Origin: Sympetrum striolatum
Taxonomy: Eukaryota > Arthropoda > Insecta > Odonata > Libellulidae
DNA: 64,000 bases
Direction of reading: 5' to 3'
Assembly (NCBI GenBank): GCA_947579665.1
Contig: OX388350.1
Span: 26,817,393-26,881,392, forward strand
Of this stretch, positions 47,479-57,459 are shown one piece after another; within the stretch, counting starts at the first letter, position 1; each line of letters opens with the position of its first letter. Position numbers and translations under genes: made by a program. Below the pieces are notes generated by a model. The model was given only the letters and a program-made list of their open reading frames with translations. It ran no database searches and was not told the origin of the DNA.

Positions 47479-47849
47479 GGCGCCCGGTGAATTGGTCCGG
47501 GGGGAATTCGTACGCGGGGAATTGATCTCCAGACAGATTGGTACACGGGGAATTGATCCCCCGCGCTGATGTTGTACAACCCAACCCAACCAAACCCCAC
47601 CCCTTCCAACCCCACCCAACCCAACCCCCCCCCCCCCCCGGCTAATTTATTTATAACACTCACCAATAATCAGGGCGTGTAGATTAACATAGGACTGAAT
47701 AAGAGTAGTACAACATCAGCGCGGGGGATCAATTCCCCGCGTACCAATCTGTCGGGAGATCAATTCCCCGCGTACGAATTCCTCGCGTACGAATTCCCCG
47801 CGTACGAATTCTCCGCGTACGAATTGCCCCCGGGTCAATTCACCGGCCA
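47479..47849. mobile_element. Foldback element with GC-rich inverted arms and 9-bp flanking duplication
   Basis: The left arm (about 47480-47578) and right arm (about 47706-47848) are inverted copies. The left contains cccggtgaattg, ggaattcgtacgcggggaat and ttgatcccccgcgctgatgt. The right contains acatcagcgcgggggatcaa, accaatctgtcgggagatca and caattcaccgg. The right arm holds extra tandem copies of a 15-bp unit (cgtacgaattccccg and variants, 47771-47825). The centre contains a C-rich tract (47581-47640) ending in a pure C run. The 9-mer ataaataaa lies on both outer sides, consistent with a 9-bp target-site duplication as in Mutator-type elements. AT-rich flanks make a chance match possible. 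It carries no ORF with meaning. Confidence 0.75.
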
Positions 47850-47859
47850 CGATAAATAA

Positions 47860-49545
47860 ATGTTAAACATGTTTCTCACGAATACATAACAATGATTATC
47901 ATAACAATGCGGCGATATCTCGATTAATAAGGACAATTCGTTCCAAAATAATATACGACAGCCGAAAAGCGATTACTACATGTTGTCATAACTTATGGTA
48001 CCTATGAAACATGCAAAATCTGTCATGGTTTCCAATGGAGCGAGAAAGAGCAGCATCCGTTTATTCGGATCTTTTTTTGATTTTTTAGTATACACGTATC
48101 ATCGTAAATCTTTAGCCGAATTCGGTTTGGTTATTCATTGTTTTTCTCCAAACAACAGCAAAAAAATCTTCGTATGCCGAGGTATTCCTCAACCAGGCTA
48201 CTTGTTAGCCAAAACGTCACCATATTCTAGACGGTCCATTAAAGAATCATGTTTCCTAAAGAAATCGATGAAGACATAATATAAAGGTTGAAGGTGGAAG
48301 TCCATTGTATTCAATCCACGTAATTTTTGATTCCGCGGCTACATGAGCCCTCTCTTTCGAGGGAGTAGATCCAATTACGCGGCCCATTCTTAGCTTTGTT
48401 GTCTTAGAGCCGTATTTACGTTACACTTTTTACTCGCGAGACGCGTACCGCTGGAGGCGAATACATCACAACTCTTTGGCGTTCGTCATTCCGAGTGTAC
48501 GGCTTTCCATTAGCGTGATTAAAAGGAGTTTCACGATGGAGCCATTAATTAAAAGAAACAGAATTTTGAGGAAGATGTTTTCGCGTATCGCGTGGAGGTT
48601 GGAAACAGTTTTGACCGAAATTTGGAGCAGAAATTAATGGGGTTATTTGCAGATGGGGAAGGTAACGCTAAAGATGGTTTTCATACATGTTCATTAATAA
48701 AGTAAAACAGATCGAGGAAGAGTGACTTAAAAGTCATATTCAGACACTCAGACGTGGATAATGTTACCCGTAACCTTCATTGGATTCCCATTTACTACGG
48801 GAATACATTTCCCGATTTAATCAAATATCCGGATATAGAACGAATGAGACCATTGATGTCGTAAGTTAATATTAATAGGATAACACTATATATATAAATC
48901 ATCAAATTTTTATACATTCAGAATCAAATATAGAGACAATATCATTTACATATCTGTATCAAACCTTAGGGAGATAATCAAATGGTGCATTACACTATTC
49001 CTCAAAAACATACTTAGTAACGTTGGCCATGAAAGGTGACGAAGGATTCCCCATACATGTATCAAAATTTTGTTGATAAAACTTATTATTAAACTGGAAA
49101 CATGTTTATGTCATACGCAGTTTAGTCAAGAGCAACTATTCATCCACAATTTCTTCAGTGGAATTAAAATTATGCTATTGCTCTTTTAAAACATCAAGAT
49201 TTTCTGGGAACACTGCAAAAAAGACAGCATACACCTAAAGAAACCAAAAGATCAGATTTTTTAAGCATTACATAATAATTATTACTAGTAATATCGTGCA
49301 CATTAATGACCTATTTAAATACCTTTATTATGATTGTATATTTACTGTTAAATGCCTTTTTGGTACACCCTATCAATTTAAATATTCTAATTATACGTAA
49401 AATTCAGTGAACTATTTTTTGTAATTATCTTTAGATTGGGTAAAAGTAATAAAACAGAGATGGAAAATATACCGTGTTCAGGTCACAAGCGGCCAATCTT
49501 ACGTTCCCTGCGGCTATTTTTTAACTTTATGAAACTTACTCCATC
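47860..49545. other. Non-coding DNA, CpG-richer patch 48330-48680
   Basis: No supported exon. The open frame at 47995-48279 has no recognisable domain. Confidence 0.35.
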
Positions 49546-49549
49546 CATC

Positions 49550-49935
49550 CATCACCGTAAGGCCAAACCTTGTCGCTGCAGCCAGGAATCTTCTGTTATT
49601 CCCTTGAGGTCAAAGTAGGAATTCATCCTTAATCTTAAAGTCGTGTAGGTACTTTCTCCTAGATCATCTTCTTTCTTTTTCCCTAATACTTTTCCCACTA
49701 AAACTACTTTAATCAGCCTGTTGTGTCTCAGTTTATGACCCACACATCTAACTCTCCTTTGCTCCATCAGTTTTTTTCCTTCGATCACTATTTTTAAAGT
49801 TTCGAGTTACGTTTTCCTTTCTGTTTAACCAATTTGCAGCATTATCCTCTATAACCCACACCTTCGCTGCTTTCCGCCAAAAAGCAAGATGCTCGTGAGA
49901 GAAGTTTTCGCAATTTCTTTCCCTTATTATCAACT
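49550..49935 (-). pseudogene. LINE reverse-transcriptase C-terminal tail, frameshifted relic
   Basis: Two overlapping minus-strand frames join by a frameshift near 49750-49790. The first gives FWRKAAKVWVIEDNAANWLN and RKENVTRN. The second gives EGKKLMEQRRVRCVGHKLRH, NRLIKVVLVGKVLGKKK and then SWLQRQGLALR. The order 'W-R...N-W...RRVR-GH-LRHN--IK-VL-GK--GKK' is the familiar C-terminal tail of non-LTR retrotransposon ORF2 proteins common in arthropods. Clade not assignable from this piece. It is 5'-truncated, shifted and inactive. Confidence 0.7.
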
Positions 49936-49939
49936 CTAT

Positions 49940-50675
49940 AAGTGAGCCGGCTATAAGTTTTAGGATGCTAATTTAATGAATGCAATCCCTCACTTCGCTT
50001 CTGCCAAAAACCTATTATCATCAATAATTTTACATTCCGAGTAGCAAAATTGTTTTGCTTTTTCAGTGGTTGTTTATTTTGATATTTGTTTCTGTATTTT
50101 CCATGTTCTTTTCAATTTGGATTTTTTTTTCAATGTTTATGATCAGTTTCTATTTATTCAAGGACGATATACCTTTCAAAATTGTTGGTTTCTGTTTCTG
50201 ACTCAGCTATTATTATTTAATATGCAAAAAATCTAATTAAGTTAACTGAAGGTACATGAAAAGGATTAAGGTATCTTTGCTAAATAGGGAAAAATCCCAA
50301 GGTAAAACGGAAATTTGACGGGGGCGGGAATTGAATTCAAGCTCTTCCTCTACTTTTTTCAAATCCATTTTTCCTTGGAATGCAGACACATTTATTTAAG
50401 GCCTTTTGCTTTATGCTCCAAAATATTTATGAAGTAAATACATTACTTCTTAATCAGATACGGCAAATAATTTTTCTCTGTCTCGTTATTAGTGGTATGT
50501 GAAAATTAAATGGAAAATATTCTCTGCTGGTAAAAATAAGGATGAATTTTTAAAAATTGAAGTTCCTATTTTGGTCGATTTAAATATAAAAAATACGCAA
50601 CTCATGTACGGCCTGAAGGTTTCAAATGTAGCTTAGAGGAATAATAATATGTGAGGTTGTGAGCCTATGTGAGGC
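49940..50675. other. AT-rich non-coding DNA
   Basis: Nothing recognised. It adjoins the LINE relic and may hold further unrecognisable LINE sequence. Confidence 0.4.
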
Positions 50676-50689
50676 CTAATAATATTATA

Positions 50690-51154
50690 GGGGTCTTTAT
50701 TATAGGCGAGATTGAGACTAAAAAGTCTCCTCTTCCATTTAACCTATCGTTGAGTTGTTAAATTATTATGTATATTACATGTATCAATGAAACTTAGAGG
50801 AAAATAGAATAAAATGTAAGAAGGGATTGCGGATGTAAAAAAACCTAAGAAAAGCTTAGGAAAATATCTGCTGCAGGAAAACACCCAAAAAAAAGGGGGT
50901 GTGAAAAACCTGCGCAAACCTACCGATAGCAAAAATTAAAAGACATTAAAGGAAACAATGTACATATAACCTGGAAAATTACAAGAAATGTTAGAGACAT
51001 ATTATCAAGACAAATAATGAAAGTTGAAATAATGAAAGTTTATAAAAAATGAAATGCAGAGAATACAGTAAGTAGATACATACACTTGTAATAAAAAATA
51101 CGACTGAACTAGAAAAAAGCAAAATAAAACACGATCAATCCAAAATAACTAATA
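50690..51154 (-). repeat. LINE-tail / SINE-like repeat, about 465 bp (copy 2, with TSD)
   Basis: Nearly the same along its whole length as 10068-10537, including the stem gagactaaaaagtctc, aggtttgcgcaggtttttca in minus sense and the aataaagacccc 3' end. The 13-mer taataatattata flanks it exactly (50677-50689 and 51155-51167), a target-site duplication of the size made by LINE machinery. Shared start and end with copy 1 suggest a short non-autonomous element rather than a truncated LINE. No ORF. Confidence 0.85.
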
Positions 51155-51169
51155 TAATAATATTATAAG

Positions 51170-52534
51170 TGGATATTCGATGAGATAAGATCCCGAGCTC
51201 TACACTAAAGATGGTTACTTACACTGAAGTTTAATGATTAAAAATACAGAATTTATGGGTTAGGAACTCAGTGTTAGTAAACGGTAATTACCTTAATAAA
51301 TGGAAATGGTAAAGTTACTTCGGAAAACGGGTATCTGTAATGAGAACAGCAATTACAAACAAAAGTTTTCGCTCTGTATAGATAATCTTCAGCACTGAAT
51401 ATGCAGAGATAATGGTAATATGGTTTTCCAGATGTGGAAATAAATTCGGATCAAAATAATCTCTTGGAATTTATTCTGACAAGGAAGTACAAACGTCGGT
51501 TAGCTAGCTTAGGAATTCGCGCTTATAACTGGAATAAAGTCCACTTAACATGCAAGGACCTTGAGGGAAAATCTGGGGCTTCTGAGATAGTTTCCTTAAC
51601 TGAGAGATGTTAATTTCAATTTTAATTTCGAAGGAAGGAGTTTCAAAGGTTACGAGATCGAATTGGTGAAGATCTAAAGAGGATGGTACGTGAAAGGGAA
51701 TCGATGGAAAAATACCCTTCATTTGAGTATTACGAAGAAATAGGAATATAAAACTTCTTGCGGTACGCTCTTAACGAGAAACGGGCAAAAATTGAAGACA
51801 GGAAACTAGTTTAGCACTCCTTTGAAACAGTCTCGGCATGGATTAGAGAAGGAAAATTCGAAGAATACATTGCAAAAGTAAGAGCATTGAAGGTAATGAA
51901 ACTGTGGAAAAACATAGGAAATGGGATTGCTGAAAATTAAGAGAGAATATTCTTAAGGGAAGCGACGCAGATGAGGATATTGGGCAAATGAGTGGACAAA
52001 CGGGAAAGAAAGGTCCTCAGGGTTAATAAACGGACAGGCAATTCCTTTAACCCAGGCCTGCACAACACACAGTCCGCTACGGTTCACCCTGATACTCCAA
52101 TTGGGGTTCAAAGTTATACTTATAAAACTTGGTGATTATAATTACCAAGTTTTATTAGTATAAATTATATTGTTTATTTATTGTGCAATACCTGCGTAGT
52201 TAGTCGCAAGGACAAACTAATTTGTTGGGTTAACGTTAACGTTAACTTACATAACAATTAATTTAAAAAAATAAAAAATATTTCTACGCATACATACAAT
52301 AAACCCAACTAAATACAAAATAAGCATGTAGAAATAAAAAATAATAAAAAGTGAATTGTAACAAAAGTATAAATATGCATTAAATATATGAATTATATAT
52401 AAAAAACACCGCTGTGAATTAGCTAACAGTACCTTAATCAGCATATACGTTACTTGTATCATGCAAGATTTTTCAGGGTTCCTGATTGGCCTTCACGGCT
52501 ACCGTAGCGACCACGGGACCCACGAAGTCCCCAC
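51170..52534. other. Non-coding DNA, nothing recognised
   Basis: Purine-rich stretch at 51640-52030, then AT-rich DNA. No supported exon or repeat. Confidence 0.4.
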
Positions 52535-52536
52535 CG

Positions 52537-52617
52537 TACACTCCTGGCCAAAATTAACGCAGCACCGGCCGTAAGGATAGCTTGGGAGGTGCTGCGTTAA
52601 TTTTGGCCAGGAGTGTA
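52537..52617. mobile_element. 81-bp palindromic MITE, copy 1
   Basis: A 30-bp arm (tacactcctggccaaaatta then acgcagcacc) is followed by a 21-bp centre (ggccgtaaggatagcttggg plus a) and a perfect inverted arm (ggtgctgcgttaattttggc then caggagtgta). Tips are TA. A second copy is at 53581-53661. The size and TA tips fit a minimal Tc1/mariner-type element consisting of little more than its terminal repeats. Confidence 0.9.
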
Positions 52618-52619
52618 CA

Positions 52620-53578
52620 TTACCCTTATTATTATAATTATTTTAAACGGGTTGTCCTCTGGAGAAATATAAATAAATTCAATTAAGGACATGATATATT
52701 CCTCATATTTTCCTTAGTAAACTAACTCTAGAAAGAAGAATCAGAAAACGATTCTCGGTAAAGAATATTAGATTGTTTTAATTTTAATTGATTATATACA
52801 CGAAATTCAAAATGTTCCTGTGTCCTCAATAAAAATTCAAATCGGAGAATGAAAGATAGCAATAATAATGATTTTAAAGAATTTTTTTAGGAATATCGAC
52901 TTCTCATTTAATACGATCATTTAGTCCATTCGCGATCTTAAGGCTGGTTCCAACTCATAAAATAGGCCGCTGTACACAATACAATTCAGAAAGTAGAAGA
53001 GGCAGCGCTTACTGAGCCAAGCGCAAACAGCTTTCCCGCGCTGAAATTACTAGAATGCCATCGGACTCAAAATTGCAAATGGACTATAGCAAAAGCTTAA
53101 TGAAATAAACGTCCTCGGCGGTAACGGTGTAACCTGGTAAGCACCATATTTAATCACAAAGTTTTTATATGAATTCAAATATAAAAAACACTAAATACTC
53201 GACTTCGCATCACCCATCACCCAATACAAGTCGATGTTTTTACTCTTTTCATCACCTGATGATGGCACGATAAATACAATAACCAGTCATGAATTTTTTG
53301 TTTTATTTATGTGGATTCCTGTGATTAAATATGGAGCAAAAACTTGTAATTTATCACGGAAATCACCCTTCCTTTTTTTGCTTTGAAATAATCAATTATT
53401 TCTAAAACTATAAACTTAATCGTCATTTTTCTAAAATTATTCATTTGCGGCCAGCGATATTTTTACTCTATTCGCATGTGACCCTTCCCTCCATGACAGT
53501 TGAGAAGACCTACTTTAATCAGTTATGAATTTAGATAAAGAACTGGAGAGCTTCTTTAATGCTTGTCAAGATCTGGTA
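52620..53578. other. Non-coding DNA between two 81-bp palindromes
   Basis: No open frame of note and no recognised repeat. The two palindromes on either side have opposite central orientation. Confidence 0.4.
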
Positions 53579-53580
53579 CG

Positions 53581-53661
53581 TACACTCCTGGCCAAAATTA
53601 ACGCAGCACCTCCCTAGCGATCCTTACGGCCGGTGCTGCGTTAATTTTGGCCAGGACTGTA
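53581..53661. mobile_element. 81-bp palindromic MITE, copy 2 (opposite orientation)
   Basis: The same 30-21-30 architecture as copy 1. The right arm has one mismatch (aggactgta in place of aggagtgta). The centre (tccctagcgatccttacggc plus c) is the reverse complement of copy 1's centre with two differences. The low divergence points to recent activity or recent common origin. Confidence 0.9.
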
Positions 53662-53664
53662 CAT

Positions 53665-55880
53665 ACCACATTTGTGTGCTATTTTAATTGATCGAGAAAA
53701 TCTTGTTATTTGGCAACAATTTAGATAGAACACTTCAACGAGACGATAATACAAAGTAGTACCTCACAATATAAAGTTTTAAATAGTCAAATAAATGCAA
53801 CCTTTCGTCTTCTAACTTTCTTAACTCAAGCAAAACGTGCAAAACGTATACCATACCACACATTAAGAACTGGATCTTTCATCTACGCAGCCAAAACTCA
53901 TCAGCAAACCCAAAATGAGTGTAAGCATTCAATTAGTCAAATTTAATGAAGATAGGCTTCAAATAAGGTTTGCGTGCCGCGTTTCGCATGAAAAAAAACT
54001 GATAAAGGAAGGGAGCGAGGAAATTTCATTTTGTGAGGAAAGAAGTAGAAAGGATGGAAACCTTTCCTCTCTGAGGCTCCCTTTTCTGCTCGTTTTTCCT
54101 CATTTGGAGGAAATTTCCCATTTCGTGGTGTACGACTTCATTGCAATCGCCCTCTGAAAGCGGAGGTGTTACTTTCTCGGAGAGTTTTGCAGGGACTTCA
54201 TCAAGCGTGTCCATTTTGGGTTTCCACACCAAAGACTCCGAAGGCATCCAAGTCATAAGGGGTACGAACCCATTAATATCGACCCATCTCAAATCAATGG
54301 GCCTAACCCGAACGAGAGGTCCAAACCCATATCGATCTAATTTTGACCCAAGGAAGGTGCTGCGGTAGGTCCAGCTAAACTAAGGAGCATCTAGATAACA
54401 TCGTTTACGGGACTAACCCTTTAAATAATATATCAAACATCTATTGCTCTTTTTTAATATATGGGTAGTTATATATTAACCAATGGTTGGCTAAGTTTAT
54501 AGTGTTGGTTGTTATTCAGGAATGCTCGTTTCATGACAAGTAATGATATTAATTCAAAAAGCTTCACTTCGTATAGTGTATAATTCTTAATAATTATAAT
54601 ATTGATTTTTCGTGACGTCTAATTTAAGAATGGTACCATTTTCTGAATTTAAAATAATTAAGGTAGATGTGATATCTCTATTTCAAAGCTCGCATCATAC
54701 ATCAGAGCTAAATATTGTTGTTGGAGTTAATAGGGAGTAAGGTATGAACTAAAAACAATTGAAGATACAATCTGAGATGACGTTTCATGAAAACCTCCGT
54801 CACGAAAGGAGTGATTAGAAAATAAACGATTAAATTCCTCTAAAATGCTTAAAATGCCCCCCAAACTTCGTGAGATTGCTTTACGTTCAAGAAAAACAAC
54901 TAACGCCTGTAAAACTGAGATTAAAAGGGTTGAATTTTGTAATTATTGCTCCATTATGCAGTATAGTATACCCCTACCGTAGAGTGCGATCAAAAAGTTT
55001 ACAATTGATTGATTTATTGATTACAAATAGAGTTTAATTGCGCTACGACCCGGAAAGGAAAGTTTCTAAGAATACTCATTAATACCGTGCATATTTGCTT
55101 TTGGGTTAATCTCGCAGTTTTTGCTTATACTGTCTGTTTTCTTGGCTTGTTTACTTCTGATATTTACAAGTAACAAAAGCATATACAAAATGTGTTTAAG
55201 AGATGTTGTAAGTGAAATGTTTTTATATTTTTTTCGTCAGTTGAAAGTTACTGTAAACATTTTTCGAAGCTTCACTCATCCTGAAATAATATTTTTATTT
55301 GATCGAATATAAACTCCTTATCTAAATCGTGAAATAACAATGGAAAAATTTGCCTTAAGAAGTATTCCAACCCTTCTCCCCATGACGAATCTATAAATAG
55401 AATTAAAAGGATGGATAATTTGTAAATATTTATACTATTTAAATGTGCTATACCAGTTTATGATGTGCTTATTATGTTTGTTTTTTGTCTTCGTTTATTT
55501 GTAACTTATGTCCCAATTTATATCCTAGTTTGTAAAGAGTAAGACTTGGTGAATTTTATATCCGAATCGTGTGACATACTGCCTTGGTTAGGCTTTTGAG
55601 TGGTTTCATTTCCAACTAGGGTGAATACCAGGCACGGTTTTCATTTCCTATCCGTAATGACTTCCACCTGGCATGTTGCCTACGTGTTCGCTGAATCAGC
55701 GGATATGGAAAATGAATATCCTGCACAGACCAACCCTTGATATTTCTCGATGGAACATAATATTTAAAGGTCGATCATGAACGGGTGACTCCACGGAAAT
55801 TAGAACAGAAATTAACCTATTTTTTCGAAATGTTTTAATTTTTTATAAAAATATTTTTGGCATTCACCGTGGATTGGTGC
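53665..55880. other. Non-coding DNA, nothing recognised
   Basis: Mostly AT-rich with a slightly GC-richer part at 54030-54370. No supported exon, RNA gene or repeat. Confidence 0.4.
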
Positions 55881-55884
55881 ATCC

Positions 55885-56055
55885 TACAGTTGATTTTTTT
55901 TCTAAGAACCTCTAAGGTCTTTTACATCCACAATTATTCTAATTGTTTCTTATACTATTCTCTTCAATTTAATAATTAATGACGATGGTTTCGATGGAAA
56001 GAAAGACTTTTAGTCTCAATCTCGCTCAAATAAAGACGATTATTATTATTATTTC
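55885..56055 (+). repeat. LINE-tail / SINE-like repeat, second subfamily
   Basis: Plus-strand landmarks are catccacaattattctaatt, gtttcttatactattctc, taattaatgacgatggtttc, gatggaaagaaagac, ttttagtctcaatctcgctc, aaataaagacg and (ATT)n. It matches the 27618-27890 copy closely and is truncated at its 5' side. Confidence 0.75.
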
Positions 56056-56059
56056 ACGA

Positions 56060-56765
56060 TAAACAACAGCAACTCCCATAGAAATGGGTACAGCATGGCA
56101 TTCAAAACCACCAAAATGTTTCAGCACATGAATTATTTCGGAGAAATTTTTGAACATGCTCTTCTCGTTTGGGAACATATCGAACGTAACCTGCGATGAT
56201 TTAATAAGCGGAGTATAAATGTTTGACCACTCGAGGAACAGCGCGCGTTATTGGCTATCGATTCTCCGCTGGACTATCGATTCCTCGACCGGTGCAGTTT
56301 CAACCGGAGTGTGAGGTAAACGTCGATTCTTCGGCCGAAAAGCCTATTCCGCGGAGGAGGTCTTACAAGTTGCTCACAGGGATGACCGTAATGCTGTCGA
56401 GATGGCGAAAAAGAGCGTGGGCTCCAACGGAAGCTCTGTTGGGGTGTTTTCGTATTTTTTTCCGCTCACCTCGGTGTGGATGACAGTCGGTGGCCGCCCA
56501 ATCGCTGTTGTCCTTCGCTGAAGATCCATCCGCGTCACACGCACGAGTCGTCTGAAGTAGACAACGCTTAGTTAAGTGGAATCGACACTGTTTTGGGTAC
56601 CATCGAAGCTCCTTCCACTCTTTTAGAGGACAATTACAGTTGCGTCTTCGCCAAGTGAGAGTGGACTTTTATTTTGATTTTATAGGCATCGATGTTTTCA
56701 CAAGAAGAATAGGAAAGGGCTTGTGTAAACAACATCAACTTTCCGTAAATTTTAACAGGAAAAAT
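56060..56765. other. CpG-rich island without supported gene
   Basis: The segment 56200-56660 is CpG-rich. An 86-codon frame at 56223-56483 lacks any domain and has no clear splice context. It could be a regulatory island. Confidence 0.35.
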
Positions 56766-56772
56766 TGATCTC

Positions 56773-56947
56773 AGAGAAGGAAAAACTCACTTTGTAGAGT
56801 CAAAGAAAAACAATTTTTAATAAAATTGACCTAGGTATTTATTACGGTCAGTTTCCATGTATTTTTACCTGCGCTGTAGCGAATCCTAGGTGGATTTTAT
56901 TAATTATTATTTTGTGGACTCTACAAAGTGTGTTTTTATTTCTCTGT
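56773..56947. mobile_element. Inverted-repeat element (MITE), about 175 bp
   Basis: The left arm (56773-56838: cagagaaggaaaaactcact, ttgtagagtc, aataaaattgacctagg) and right arm (56885-56946: cctaggtggattttatta, ggactctacaaagtgtg, ttatttctctg) are imperfect inverted copies of about 62-66 bp around a short unique centre. No convincing target-site duplication was found, so the superfamily is open. No coding content. Confidence 0.75.
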
Positions 56948-57151
56948 GATTGTGAAGGAGTTCCACCAAGTCACACCTCAAATTGTCATTTTTAATGCTC
57001 AGATGTATATCAGGGAAATAGCGGGATATGTTGTTTTATTGCTGCTTGTTACAAATCGTATTGTTTTTCAGTCCATTCTAAAGACCTTGTGATATTTATG
57101 GATTTATATAAGCAAATAAAAATACATCAAATTTTATTTATTCGTTTAAAC

Positions 57152-57455
57152 TAGGGGTCTCCAAGCTACGGCCCTCGGGCGAAATGCGGCCCGCTAGGCC
57201 CTCTCATCCGGCCCGTGGAGACCTTTTTATCTATGGAAAAGAATCACTGTAATGTACGTGTATCTTGCCAAGATCAGCTTCCACTTAAGTGGACGTATCG
57301 TTTTTACCGAATTCAAATAGAATAATTATTATATTTAATAATATTAAATTAATAATTAACAACAACTTCTGTTTTGATTATTTTATATTTGGACCTCGAG
57401 TGTGTAGTCGGCCCCCAAACTGCTGCTTGGTCCTCGGGCTGAAAAGTTTGCAAGG
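57152..57455. mobile_element. hAT-type MITE remnant
   Basis: The left end reads ctaggggtctccaagctacg, gccctcgggcgaaatgcggc and ccgctaggccctctcatccg. The right end reads tcggcccccaaactgctgct and tggtcctcgggctgaaaagt followed by ttg. This 'ggggtctccaa...cggccc...gggc' pattern, with its inverted echo at the other end, is characteristic of a widespread group of hAT non-autonomous elements. The far right tip (gcaaggaga in place of ggagaccc) is decayed. Confidence 0.65.
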
Positions 57456-57459
57456 AGAA

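Noticed and set aside
47466..47666. Glycine-rich minus-strand ORF
   Set aside because: Produced by the C-rich centre of the foldback element.
53250..53300. Second hammerhead-like motif (cacctgatgatggcacg)
   Set aside because: Has the ctgatga core but no following gaaa segment and no stem II.
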